NCBI GenBank assembly: GCA_026415675.1
Contig: JAOAGQ010000058.1
Coordinates: forward strand, 24,975 to 88,974
DNA: 64,000 bases
Direction: 5' to 3'
DNA from: Syntrophorhabdaceae bacterium
GTDB taxonomy: Bacteria > Desulfobacterota > Syntrophorhabdia > Syntrophorhabdales > Syntrophorhabdaceae
A program made the translations under genes and the position numbers. This document shows positions 17,068-26,700 of the stretch, in pieces. The notes under the pieces were generated by a model. The model saw only the letters and a program-made list of their open reading frames with translations, made no database searches and was not told where the DNA came from. Positions within the stretch are counted from its first letter, which is position 1. Each line of letters opens with the position of its first letter.

Positions 17068-19509
17068 ATGGTTATAAAAGCCAAAAGGAGTCTCTTTACT
17101 ATCCTCTCTCTGTTTACCTTTTTGTGTTTACTTGGTGTTCCGTATGTGAGTGCAGGGGAGGCGGATATCATACTGCCGGACCTTACAAAGATTTCATTTC
17201 CCATCTTCGGCGGTATAAGTGGCCTTTCCATCATGTATTTCGGTCTCTTGATCTGTATCATAGGCCTCATCTTTGCCATCTTCCAGTATAATCAGACAAA
17301 AAACTTACCCGCCCATAAATCGATGCTCGATGTATCTGAAATCATATGGGAAACGTGTAAATCCTACCTCACCCAGCAGGGCAAATTTCTGATCATCCTC
17401 TGGATACTCATAGCGATCTGTATGGTCTACTATTTTATGGGTCTCTCCCACGCCCCGTTCGGCAACATGCTTATTATTCTTGTCTGTTCAATCCTCGGTA
17501 TCCTCGGTTCATACGGTGTGGCCTGGTTTGGTATGAGGATAAACACGATGGCCAATTCAAGGGCAGCATTTGCCTCGTTGATGAGAAAACCTGTTGATGT
17601 GGTGAATATACCCCTTACATCAGGTATGAGTGTGGGACTCCTCCTTGTGAGTGTAGAACTCTTCTTTATGATTTGTATCCTCGTCTTTATCCCGAAGGAG
17701 CTTGTAGGTCCCTGTTTTATAGGTTTTGCGATCGGTGAATCCTTAGGGGCAAGTGCACTGAGGATTGCCGGTGGTATCTTCACCAAGATTGCCGACATCG
17801 GTTCAGACCTTATGAAGATCGTCTTCAAACTCCCTGAGGATGATCCGAAAAACCCCGGTGTTATAGCGGACTGTACAGGGGACAACGCAGGGGACAGTGT
17901 TGGACCAACCGCTGACGGTTTTGAGACATACGGTGTAACCGGTGTTGCCTTGATCGCCTTCCTTGCCCTTGCCCTTGCCGCAAATCCTGAAATGTCAGCA
18001 ACCCTCATCATCTGGATCTTCGCCATGCGTATCCTCATGATCCTCACATCCCTCGTCTCATATTACATAAACAAAGGGATCACCACTTCCCTCTATGGTA
18101 CCAAGATGAAGTTCAACTTTGAGCAACCCTTAACAAACCTCGTCTGGATCACCTCCGCCGTTTCAATAATAGTTACGTTCTGGGCAAGCTACATGCTCCT
18201 CGGGGACATGACAAAATATCCCGACCTCTGGTGGGCGCTGGCTATCATCATATCGTGCGGTACGGTAGCAGGGGCGCTGATTCCGGAGTTCACTAAGATC
18301 TTCACCAGTACAAAGTCGAGACACGTTCAGGAGGTCGTTGGTGCCGCCCGTCACGGTGGCGCTTCCCTCGACATCCTCTCCGGTTTTGTTGCAGGGAACT
18401 TCTCTGCATTCTGGGAAGGGCTCGTGATACTCTTTTTGATGTTCATCGCCTACGTGGTCTCCCAGAACCCATCCATCATCGCCGTAATGCCGAAGGAGTT
18501 TGCCTTTGCCGCTCCGGTCTTTGCCTTTGGCCTTGTCGCCTTCGGTTTTCTCGGTATGGGACCTGTCACGATTGCGGTCGATTCATACGGCCCTGTCTCC
18601 GACAATGCCCAGTCTGTCTATGAATTGTCGAGGATAGAAGACCGCCCGAACATAAAGGAAGAGATCAAAAAAGAGTTCGGCTTTGAACCCGATTTTGAAA
18701 ACGGCAAAGACTACCTTGAAGAGGCGGACGGTGCAGGTAACACCTTCAAGGCAACGGCAAAGCCTGTGCTCATAGGTACTGCGGTGGTCGGTGCCACAAC
18801 AATGGTCTTCGGTATCATCATCCTCCTCGAGAATATGTACAAGAACGTGATCGCCAAACTAAGTCTCGTCCAGCCTGAGATCATCCTCGGGCTTCTGATG
18901 GGGGGCGCGGTTATTTACTGGTTCACCGGGGCCGCAACACAGGCCGTCACAACCGGTGCATACAGGGCGGTTGTCTTCATCAAGAAAAACATCCGCCTCG
19001 ATAAAGAAGAGGCCTCCATCGAGGATAGTAAAGAAGTCGTCAAGATCTGTACCCAGTATGCCCAGAAAGGGATGATAAACATATTCATCGTGATCTTCTT
19101 CCTCGCCCTGGCCTTATCCTTCTTCAACCCATACTTTTTCATCGGTTACCTTGTGGCCATTGCCTTCTTCGGTCTATTCCAGGCTATCTTTATGGCAAAC
19201 GCCGGTGGTGCCTGGGACAACGGAAAGAAGATAGTGGAGGTTGACCTGAAGGAAAAGGGGACAGAGCTCCATGCAGCCACCGTTGTGGGGGATACGGTAG
19301 GAGACCCCTTCAAGGATACATCCTCCGTCTCCATGAACCCTGTGATCAAATTTACCACCCTCTTTGGACTTCTCGCCACCGAGATCGCCGTTACAATGCA
19401 GTCCCAGGCGTTGAAGACCACGATCGGCATTATCTTCCTGATCGTTGCCCTTATCTTCGTCTACAGGTCCTTCTACAACATGAGGGTCGGGGAAGAGAAA
19501 CTCGACTAA
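17068..19509 (+). CDS. hppA: Membrane-bound ion-translocating pyrophosphatase
   Basis: An 813-aa polytopic membrane protein that couples PPi hydrolysis to H+ or Na+ export. The substrate loop EDDPKNPGVIADCTGDNAGD (residues 257-276) continues into SVGPTADGFETYG. This differs from the common ADNVGDNVGD form and marks a divergent clade. The second acidic motif is present near the C-terminus (GDTVGDPFKDTSS). At the K+-dependence position the motif is GNTFKA with Lys561, as in K+-independent enzymes. An N-terminal signal-like segment (residues 8-30) precedes the first TM. Ion specificity is inferred, not shown. Confidence 0.93.
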   Translation: MVIKAKRSLFTILSLFTFLCLLGVPYVSAGEADIILPDLTKISFPIFGGISGLSIMYFGLLICIIGLIFAIFQYNQTKNLPAHKSMLDVSEIIWETCKSYLTQQGKFLIILWILIAICMVYYFMGLSHAPFGNMLIILVCSILGILGSYGVAWFGMRINTMANSRAAFASLMRKPVDVVNIPLTSGMSVGLLLVSVELFFMICILVFIPKELVGPCFIGFAIGESLGASALRIAGGIFTKIADIGSDLMKIVFKLPEDDPKNPGVIADCTGDNAGDSVGPTADGFETYGVTGVALIAFLALALAANPEMSATLIIWIFAMRILMILTSLVSYYINKGITTSLYGTKMKFNFEQPLTNLVWITSAVSIIVTFWASYMLLGDMTKYPDLWWALAIIISCGTVAGALIPEFTKIFTSTKSRHVQEVVGAARHGGASLDILSGFVAGNFSAFWEGLVILFLMFIAYVVSQNPSIIAVMPKEFAFAAPVFAFGLVAFGFLGMGPVTIAVDSYGPVSDNAQSVYELSRIEDRPNIKEEIKKEFGFEPDFENGKDYLEEADGAGNTFKATAKPVLIGTAVVGATTMVFGIIILLENMYKNVIAKLSLVQPEIILGLLMGGAVIYWFTGAATQAVTTGAYRAVVFIKKNIRLDKEEASIEDSKEVVKICTQYAQKGMINIFIVIFFLALALSFFNPYFFIGYLVAIAFFGLFQAIFMANAGGAWDNGKKIVEVDLKEKGTELHAATVVGDTVGDPFKDTSSVSMNPVIKFTTLFGLLATEIAVTMQSQALKTTIGIIFLIVALIFVYRSFYNMRVGEEKLD

Positions 19510-19528
19510 ACAGTAATGTTGCAAAAAT

Positions 19529-19561
19529 AAAAATGCCCCTCATAAGAGGGGCATTTTTTTT
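19529..19561. terminator. Intrinsic terminator after hppA
   Basis: Stem ATGCCCCTC / GAGGGGCAT with loop ATAA, extended by A:T pairs and ending in a T-run. The A-rich left arm lets it also serve the convergent csp gene. Confidence 0.92.
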
Positions 19562-19587
19562 AAACCCTTTAGGGTCTTTTTTCTGGT

Positions 19588-19791
19588 TTAGCTCCTTACA
19601 ACATTCGCTGCTGCAAGGCCTTTAGGGCCCTTAACGATATCGAAGGTTACCTGCTGACCTTCTGAGAGAGACTTGAAGCCTCCACCCTGAATTGCGGTGT
19701 AATGGACAAATACATCGTTGCCATCCTCGCAGGTGATAAAACCGAAACCCTTTGACTCGTTAAACCACTTAACCGTTCCTTTTGTTGCCAT
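19588..19791 (-). CDS. Cold-shock protein, CspA family
   Basis: A 67-aa single cold-shock domain. RNP1 is KGFGFI and RNP2 is VFVHY. Start [15 protein letters not shown] is typical and preceded by AGGAGG. It binds single-stranded RNA/DNA as a chaperone. It has a leader of up to about 100 bp in the gap upstream. Which of the csp paralogues it corresponds to cannot be decided. Confidence 0.95.
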   Translation of the reverse strand: MATKGTVKWFNESKGFGFITCEDGNDVFVHYTAIQGGGFKSLSEGQQVTFDIVKGPKGLAAANVVRS

Positions 19792-20047
19792 AAAAAAAGC
19801 CTCCTGATTTGTTTTTTTGAAGATTACGGAACTGTGTTAAGGGGAACTTCAGAAAATGGTGTACATTTTTGACCAAAACAACAGATGCTTCCGAAACTTC
19901 TTGTTCTATTATCCCATAAACCCATCAAAAAAACAACTTTTATTTTGAGAAAATATGTCCGATTCAAATTTATTTTGCTTTTGAAAGAAAAAATATATAC
20001 CATAATTTAATAAAAGGCTGAAAAACTTTGTATAAGGAGGTGGCATC

Positions 20048-21049
20048 ATGGATTTAACGAAGGGACGGGTTATATTAACATCTCTAATCCTCTTTGCCTT
20101 TTTTGCATGTTTTTTACCGACCAATCACACTTTCGGCCAGGTAAACTACCCTACAAAGCCCATAAACCTCTTAATCGGATATGCCCCAGGAGGGGTGGTC
20201 GATATCTCCGAGAGGTTTATGGCGAGTAAGGCGGAGAAATTTTTAGGGCAGCCCATTGTGGTTACAAATAACGGTGGGGGAGGGAGTTCCGTTGCCTTCG
20301 GTATCGTGGCTAAAAAGCCTGCAGATGGCTACAATCTTGTAGGGGGGGCAAGTACAGGTCTTGTAAGAATCCCCCAGTTTAGAAGTGTACCCTACACGAT
20401 GGATGACTTTGTTCCCATCATGCACTTTGCCACCCCTGTTTTGACCCCCATAGTGGTAAAATCTACATCCCCCTGGAAGACATTCAAGGAACTCGTGGAA
20501 TATGCGAAGAAAAACCCTGGAAAAATCACATACAGTACGACCGGGGTGGGCTCGCCAATGCATATAGCGATGGAGTTTGTGGCAAAACAGGAGGGGATAT
20601 CATGGACCCATATCCCTTACCCTGGGGCAGTACCAGCCTTTACCGCCCTTCTCGGAGGCCACGTAATGGTAAACGCCGGTGCCGGGGAGAGCATCCCCTA
20701 TATAAAGGACGGCACCGTCCGTATCCTTGCAAATTTAAGTGAAAACAGGGTGAAGAGCTGGCCAAATGTACCGACCTTGAGGGAACTGGGATACGATATC
20801 TATAATGAATCCGTATTCCTCTTCGCCGCGCCGAAGGGGACTCCAAAGCCCATCATAGACAAACTGGACAACGCCTTCAGGAAGGCAATGGATGACCCCG
20901 AATTCTTATCCGTTATGGCGAAGGTAGAGTTTGAGCCTTCATACAGAAATTCAGAGGATACGAGAAAATACCTCGAAGACGCCTATAAAAGGATAGGCCG
21001 TCTTATAAAGGAACTAAAGATACCCATGGAGGAAACCCAGAAAAAATGA
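20048..21049 (+). CDS. tctC: Tripartite tricarboxylate transporter substrate-binding protein (TctC/Bug family)
   Basis: A 333-aa periplasmic binding protein with a signal peptide (residues 8-32). YPTKPINLLIGYAPGGVVD is the family start motif; the loop GGGGSSVAFGIVAKKPADGY and the LGGHVMVNAG segment follow. It captures a carboxylate for TctA/TctB. The Shine-Dalgarno AAGGAGGTG is near-perfect. The gene overlaps tctB by 4 bp. The ligand, which can be a di/tricarboxylate or an aromatic acid in this family, cannot be read from the sequence. Confidence 0.9.
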   Translation: MDLTKGRVILTSLILFAFFACFLPTNHTFGQVNYPTKPINLLIGYAPGGVVDISERFMASKAEKFLGQPIVVTNNGGGGSSVAFGIVAKKPADGYNLVGGASTGLVRIPQFRSVPYTMDDFVPIMHFATPVLTPIVVKSTSPWKTFKELVEYAKKNPGKITYSTTGVGSPMHIAMEFVAKQEGISWTHIPYPGAVPAFTALLGGHVMVNAGAGESIPYIKDGTVRILANLSENRVKSWPNVPTLRELGYDIYNESVFLFAAPKGTPKPIIDKLDNAFRKAMDDPEFLSVMAKVEFEPSYRNSEDTRKYLEDAYKRIGRLIKELKIPMEETQKK

Positions 21050-21498
21050 ACGCTGATAAGGCAGGGGGTCTTTTCTGGTTATCTGTTGCGGTCGTTGTTT
21101 CTTATGCCTCCTACCGCCTCGGTATCGGGAGTTTTAGTTCCCCCGGTGCAGGTTTTATGCCTTTCTATGCCGCTATCTTTCTCGGGGTTTTATCGCTCAT
21201 ATCCATATTAGGTAAGGCAGGAGGGGTAAAAAAAGAGAAAGGAGCCCCTCCTATTATTGGCATAAAGGGGATAAAAGGGGCCTTCATCTTCGTTGTACTT
21301 ATGGCCTATGGATTTTTTATCCCGTTCCTGGGGTATAACATCACCACCTTTCTCCTCATGGTGATTCTCTTTTTCATCGTCGAGAAGCAAAAGGTCTGGA
21401 AGGCGGCACTCTATGCGTTTATCGCAACGGCAACCACCTATTATGTGTTCTCAAAGTGGCTTAACTGTCAGTTCCCTTTAGGCCCTTTAGGCTTCTGA
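21046..21498 (+). CDS. tctB: Tripartite tricarboxylate transporter small membrane subunit TctB
   Basis: A 150-aa protein with four hydrophobic segments, the size and topology of TctB. The start is coupled to the tctC stop (ATGA overlap). It contains the family-typical SSPGAGFMPFYAAIFLG after TM1. It is the small integral membrane component of the secondary uptake complex. Confidence 0.87.
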   Translation: MNADKAGGLFWLSVAVVVSYASYRLGIGSFSSPGAGFMPFYAAIFLGVLSLISILGKAGGVKKEKGAPPIIGIKGIKGAFIFVVLMAYGFFIPFLGYNITTFLLMVILFFIVEKQKVWKAALYAFIATATTYYVFSKWLNCQFPLGPLGF

Positions 21499-21506
21499 GG
21501 CACGGT

Positions 21507-23018
21507 ATGGGTATCATTGACAACCTTCTCCTCGGTTTTCAGATAGCACTGATGCCTGTAAACCTTCTCTTCTGTTTTGTAGGCGTTGTCATAGGGACCC
21601 TTGTGGGTGTCCTCCCAGGCATAGGGCCTGTAGGGGCTATGGCCCTACTGCTCCCCACTACATTCGGTATCTCCCTCCATTCAAGTCTTATCATGCTTGC
21701 CGGTATATACTACGGCGCCATGTACGGAGGGTCTACAACATCCATTCTCGTCAATATTCCCGGGGAGGCGGCCTCAGTTATCACCTGCATAGACGGCTAC
21801 CAGATGGCACGACAGGGTCGGGCAGGCCCTGCCCTTGGGATATCCGCAATCGGTTCTTTTATCGGGGGGAGTCTATCCCTCATTGGTCTTATGCTTATCG
21901 CGAGACCCCTTGCCAATGTGGCCCTTGAATTCGGACCGCCCGAGTACTTTGCCCTTATGTGCGCAGGGCTCATTATCCTCACATATCTAACCCAGGGCTC
22001 GATCGTAAAGTCCCTGATGATGGCCCTTGTGGGCATCCTTCTGGGTTCCATAGGTCTCGATGTGGTGATGGGTTTGCCCCGTTTTACCTTTGGGATCAAC
22101 GAACTGACGGACGGGGTCGGTATAATACCCCTTGTCATGGGGCTCTTTGGGATCTCAGAGGTCCTCACAAATATTGAGACGGAGATTAAAAGGGAGATCT
22201 TTTACACGAAGATAAAGAATATATGGCCCTCGATAAAGGATTATGCCCAGTCAAAGGGGGCGATCATAAGAGGTTCTCTAATCGGTTTTTTTCTGGGGAT
22301 TCTACCAGGGGGAGGGGCGATACTCGCATCGTTTCTCTCCTATGCCGTTGAGAAGAAGATAAGTAGAGAACCTGAAAGATTCGGGAAAGGGGCTATAGAA
22401 GGGGTCGCAGGCCCTGAAACCGCGAACAACGCTGCGGCAGGAGGGGCAATGATACCTCTTTTATCCCTCGGCATACCCCCCAATGTGGTGATGGCGATGC
22501 TCTTCTCCGCCTTTATCATCCACGGGGTACAACCGGGTCCCATGCTGATGAAGAATAGCCCCGATGTCTTCTGGGGGCTTGTCGTGAGCATGTATGTGGG
22601 AAATGCAATGCTTCTCTTTTTGAATCTCCCATTAATCGGCCTATGGGTGCAGTTGTTGAAGATACCGTACAGGATACTCATGCCCATGATCCTCCTCTTC
22701 TGTCTCATAGGGGCATACAGCGTGAACAATTCTGCCTTCGATGTAATGCTGATGGTCTTTTTCGGTGGTGTAGGTTATCTTATGAGGAAGTTCGGTTACG
22801 AGGCTACCCCCCTTGTCCTTGCCTTTGTGATGGGACCCCTCCTAGAACAGAATCTGCGCCAGTCCCTGTTGATATCAAAGGGGAGTTTCTCTATTTTCAT
22901 ATCACGACCTATCTCCGCCGTTATGCTCTCCGTTGCCTTTCTCCTTCTCCTTACGAATATTCTACCGTTCATGAAGGGGAAAAGAAGAAAAGTGGATGAG
23001 ATTTTAAAGGAAGAATGA
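21507..23018 (+). CDS. tctA: Tripartite tricarboxylate transporter large permease TctA
   Basis: A 503-aa polytopic permease of the TctA family. The signatures GVLPGIGPVGAMALLLP and YYGAMYGGSTTSILVNIPGE lie in the N-terminal half. GFFLGILPGGGAILASFLSY repeats the first motif in the second half, as expected for the internal duplication. It carries out ion-coupled import with TctB and TctC and ends the operon. Confidence 0.92.
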   Translation: MGIIDNLLLGFQIALMPVNLLFCFVGVVIGTLVGVLPGIGPVGAMALLLPTTFGISLHSSLIMLAGIYYGAMYGGSTTSILVNIPGEAASVITCIDGYQMARQGRAGPALGISAIGSFIGGSLSLIGLMLIARPLANVALEFGPPEYFALMCAGLIILTYLTQGSIVKSLMMALVGILLGSIGLDVVMGLPRFTFGINELTDGVGIIPLVMGLFGISEVLTNIETEIKREIFYTKIKNIWPSIKDYAQSKGAIIRGSLIGFFLGILPGGGAILASFLSYAVEKKISREPERFGKGAIEGVAGPETANNAAAGGAMIPLLSLGIPPNVVMAMLFSAFIIHGVQPGPMLMKNSPDVFWGLVVSMYVGNAMLLFLNLPLIGLWVQLLKIPYRILMPMILLFCLIGAYSVNNSAFDVMLMVFFGGVGYLMRKFGYEATPLVLAFVMGPLLEQNLRQSLLISKGSFSIFISRPISAVMLSVAFLLLLTNILPFMKGKRRKVDEILKEE

Positions 23019-23052
23019 GGGATTTTTTTAACTTGAGCGAGAGGTATGGACT

Positions 23053-26000
23053 ATGAAAAACATATGGTATTCAATAAACCATTACAAAAAAAGCATTCTT
23101 ATAAGCCTCCTAGTCCTTATTTTCCTTTTCTCAGTTACGGGTTTCTTTGTCCTTCCCCCTCTATTGAAATCCATCATTACAGGCAAGATAAAAGAGCATA
23201 TAGGCAGGGATGTATCGATAGGTCAGATCCGTTTTAACCCTTATACCCTCACCGCAAAAGTCCGGGGCCTTTCCATAACGGATAGGGGCAGCCCTGAGGT
23301 ATTCCTCTCCTGCGATGAGATACTTGTAAACCTTGAAGGGCTCTCCATCTTTAAAATGGCCCTTGTTATGAAGGAACTGAAACTTACAAAACCTTACATT
23401 AAAGTGGTAAGAAAAAAAGATTTTACCTACAATTTTTCGGATCTTCTTGAAACGAAGAAAGAGGATGGAGAAAAGAAGAAGGGAACCCCAACCACCCCTT
23501 TAAGATTCTCTCTCAACAATATCACCGTTGAAAATGGGTCAATAGATTTTATCGATGAGCCGAAGGGGACAAAACATACGGTGCGGGATATGAGGATAGG
23601 CATACCCTTTATATCGAACATACCCTCCGATGTTGAAAAGTACGTACAACCATTTTTTTCTGCAACCATCAACGATGCCCCCTATGTGTTAAAAGGAAAG
23701 ACAAAGCCTTTTTCCGATTCCCTCGAGACAACCTTTGATGTGAAGATCAAAGACCTCGATATGGTCGATTACTTCCCATACCTTCCCTTCAAGACAAAAT
23801 TTGTGCTCCCTTCGGGAAGCCTCGACGTAGAGGGGAGGATAAGCTATATACAGTCTAAAAAGGCAAAGCCTTCCCTGACTGTAGAAGGCAATGTATCCAT
23901 AAAAGACTTAATGATTGGAGGCGATAAAAAACAGAACCTCCTCGGTATAGCCCTTCTTAATATACAGATGCTTCCCTCAGAGGTATTTTCAAAGACATTC
24001 CACATATCAAAGGTATACCTAGAATCTCCATACGTACTCGTTGAAAGGGAAAAAGACGGGGGGATGAATCTAAAGGCGTTGATCCCTGAGGGAGATATTG
24101 AAAAAAATGTAGAAAAAGAAAAATCGGATAAACCTTCTGATATCAAACTCCAAGTAGACGATGTAACATTAAGCAAAGGGAGAATCGAGTTTTCCGACAG
24201 ATCTCTCCCCGAACATTTCAAGACCGTCCTTGCTCCCCTTGACCTCTCGGTAAAGGGGTTCAGTAACAAAAAAGAGGCAAAGGCTACCTATAAAATAGAG
24301 ATAACGACAGAATCAAAAGAGAAGATAGGCATGGAAGGACTCTTTTCCATCGACCCCATTCAATCGGAAGGGAATATAAAGCTGGCCTCTATATCCATTA
24401 AAAAATATAGTCCATTTTATAACGACCTCTTCCCCTTCATAGTAGAGAGTGGATACGGGGACATCGCCACATCTTACAGATTCAAAAAAGGGGTGAAAGA
24501 TGCGGAAATAGATTTATCAGACCTCGCCTTATCTATAAAGGATATAAAGCTTAAACTAAACAAAACCGAACAGGAATTTTTAAAATTACAGGAGTTTTCT
24601 ATCAAAAACGGGATCCTGGATCTAAACAAGAAGGAGGTTCACCTCGGAAGCATCGTAACAAAAAGAGGATGGATCATGGCAAAAAGGTTAGAGGGGGGTG
24701 ATCTGGACATCGTAAAATCCCTGTCAAAGACGAAAAAAGAAGAGGATAAGTCGCCCATCCCAAAAGAAGAAAATAAACCAAAAGAGGATAAAGGGTCATG
24801 GAAATTTTTGTTGCACCACCTCTTTCTTGACGACTATAGCCTCACCCTTACAGATGCGTCTACACCAATACCTGCCAGGATGGAGATCCAAAAGATAAAA
24901 ATTACCGGGGAGAATATAGGAAACGAAAGGGACAAAAAAGGAAAGATAAGCTCCTCCTGTCTCATAAACAAAAAGGGACGGGTCTTTTTTGAAGGGAGGG
25001 TGTCTCCCATACCCCTCTCGGCAGAACTTAAAGTCGATGTCGATAATGTAGAGGTGATACCATTTCAACCCTATTTCATGGACAAGGTAAATATAATGGT
25101 AACAGGTGGCTCGGTATCCACAAAAGGTCAGGTTTCATTACTCCAAAAGGATGAGGATCTGAACTTTTCATTCAAGGGAGATGGGATTCTCTCGAGATTC
25201 TCTTCCATAGACAGGCTCGATGGTAAGGAGATGGTCAACCTTGATTCCCTTTCTCTAAACGATGTCAATGTCCATTATAAACCCCTGTCGTTGCACATAA
25301 AGGGTGTCTCTTTGTCGGACTTCTATGCCTTCGTATATATAAACCGGGAAGGGAGGTTAAACCTCATCGAGGCATTTAAAAAAGAGGCCCCCCAGGAGGA
25401 TAAAGAGAAGACAACAAAGGCCAAGGATGGGCAAATAAAAATCGGAGAGGATATTAAGACCCCATCCGGAGAGGACAAAAAGGCGGAGATAAGGATAGAC
25501 GATGTTTCCCTGGTCAGGGGGAGTATCACCTTTCACGACAGCTATATAAAGCCCGAATTCTCAGCTACTCTATCGGAGATGACAGGAAGGGTCACCGGTT
25601 TATCATCCAAGACAGGTTCAACAGGGGATGTGGAATTCCTCGCAAAACTGAACAACTTTGCCCCGATAGAGATAAAGGGCAGGATAAACCCCTTCCAGAA
25701 AGACCTCTTTGTCGATATAAGCGCAAAGATAAAGGATCTCGACTTAAGCCCCGCAACACCTTACTCGGGAAAATATGTGGGGTATACCATAGAGAAGGGT
25801 AAACTCTCCTATGAGGCTAAATACTCCATAGTTGAACGTAAGATAGATGCGGAAAACAGGGTATTTATAGACCAGTTTACATTTGGGGACAGGGTCGACA
25901 GTCCCCATGCAACAAACCTCCCCGTAAGGCTCGCCATAGCCCTTCTGAAAGACAGAAATGGCCGAATTAACCTCGAACTCCCCGTAACGGGAAGTCTCGA

Positions 26001-26676
26001 TGACCCAAAATTCAGTATCGGGAAGATCATCCTCCAGATCATAATAAATATCATAGTAAAGGCCGTTACATCCCCCTTTGCCTTACTCGGTGCGATATTC
26101 GGCGGGGGCGAGGAACTAAGTTATATCGAGTTTGATTACGGTAGTGCTTCCATTACTGAATCGGCGATGAAAAAGATCACGAGCATAAGAAAGGCCCTCT
26201 CAGACAGGCCTTCCCTTAATCTTGAGATTGAGGGCCATGTAGACGGCGAAAGGGACAGGGATGGCCTTAAGGTGATGCTCCTTAAAAGAAAGGTTAAGCT
26301 CCAGAAACTAAACGAGATGATGAAGAGAAATATGGCAAAGGTTCCTGTTGACGATGTCCCGATAGAGGAAGGGGAATACCAAAGGTATCTGAGGATGGCA
26401 TACAGGGCCGAGAAGTTCCCTAAACCGAGGAACATAATAGGTATGGTGAAGGACATACCTGTCGCCGAGATGGAGAAGCTGATGTTGACCCATATTGAAG
26501 TTACAGAGGGGGACTTAAGGAACCTCGCATCAAACAGGGCCATGCGTGTAAAAGAGGAAATCTTGAAAACAGAAGGGATAGGTTCCGAGAGGATTTTTAT
26601 TGTTGAGCCCAAATCCCTGGTGCCTGATAGAAAACCAAAAATAAAAGAGAGCAGGGTTGATCTAAAACTCAAATAA
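23053..26676 (+). CDS. DUF748/AsmA-like envelope protein with OmpA-like C-terminal region
   Basis: A 1207-aa protein with one N-terminal TM (residues 12-36) and a long predicted periplasmic beta-rich body. A motif recurs: NITVENGSIDFID (from residue 156), DVTLSKGRIEFSD (from 370) and DVSLVRGSITFHD (from 817). Each is preceded by a Lys/Glu-rich low-complexity linker. Near residue 1025 an OmpA-like stretch begins (IEFDYGSASITESAMKKI, then EIEGHVDG). DUF748 proteins are AsmA/TamB-like and are thought to act in envelope lipid homeostasis; that role here is inference. ATG at 23053 follows GAGGT. Confidence 0.75.
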   Translation: MKNIWYSINHYKKSILISLLVLIFLFSVTGFFVLPPLLKSIITGKIKEHIGRDVSIGQIRFNPYTLTAKVRGLSITDRGSPEVFLSCDEILVNLEGLSIFKMALVMKELKLTKPYIKVVRKKDFTYNFSDLLETKKEDGEKKKGTPTTPLRFSLNNITVENGSIDFIDEPKGTKHTVRDMRIGIPFISNIPSDVEKYVQPFFSATINDAPYVLKGKTKPFSDSLETTFDVKIKDLDMVDYFPYLPFKTKFVLPSGSLDVEGRISYIQSKKAKPSLTVEGNVSIKDLMIGGDKKQNLLGIALLNIQMLPSEVFSKTFHISKVYLESPYVLVEREKDGGMNLKALIPEGDIEKNVEKEKSDKPSDIKLQVDDVTLSKGRIEFSDRSLPEHFKTVLAPLDLSVKGFSNKKEAKATYKIEITTESKEKIGMEGLFSIDPIQSEGNIKLASISIKKYSPFYNDLFPFIVESGYGDIATSYRFKKGVKDAEIDLSDLALSIKDIKLKLNKTEQEFLKLQEFSIKNGILDLNKKEVHLGSIVTKRGWIMAKRLEGGDLDIVKSLSKTKKEEDKSPIPKEENKPKEDKGSWKFLLHHLFLDDYSLTLTDASTPIPARMEIQKIKITGENIGNERDKKGKISSSCLINKKGRVFFEGRVSPIPLSAELKVDVDNVEVIPFQPYFMDKVNIMVTGGSVSTKGQVSLLQKDEDLNFSFKGDGILSRFSSIDRLDGKEMVNLDSLSLNDVNVHYKPLSLHIKGVSLSDFYAFVYINREGRLNLIEAFKKEAPQEDKEKTTKAKDGQIKIGEDIKTPSGEDKKAEIRIDDVSLVRGSITFHDSYIKPEFSATLSEMTGRVTGLSSKTGSTGDVEFLAKLNNFAPIEIKGRINPFQKDLFVDISAKIKDLDLSPATPYSGKYVGYTIEKGKLSYEAKYSIVERKIDAENRVFIDQFTFGDRVDSPHATNLPVRLAIALLKDRNGRINLELPVTGSLDDPKFSIGKIILQIIINIIVKAVTSPFALLGAIFGGGEELSYIEFDYGSASITESAMKKITSIRKALSDRPSLNLEIEGHVDGERDRDGLKVMLLKRKVKLQKLNEMMKRNMAKVPVDDVPIEEGEYQRYLRMAYRAEKFPKPRNIIGMVKDIPVAEMEKLMLTHIEVTEGDLRNLASNRAMRVKEEILKTEGIGSERIFIVEPKSLVPDRKPKIKESRVDLKLK

Positions 26677-26700
26677 CTATTAACAATCACAGGAGATTTA

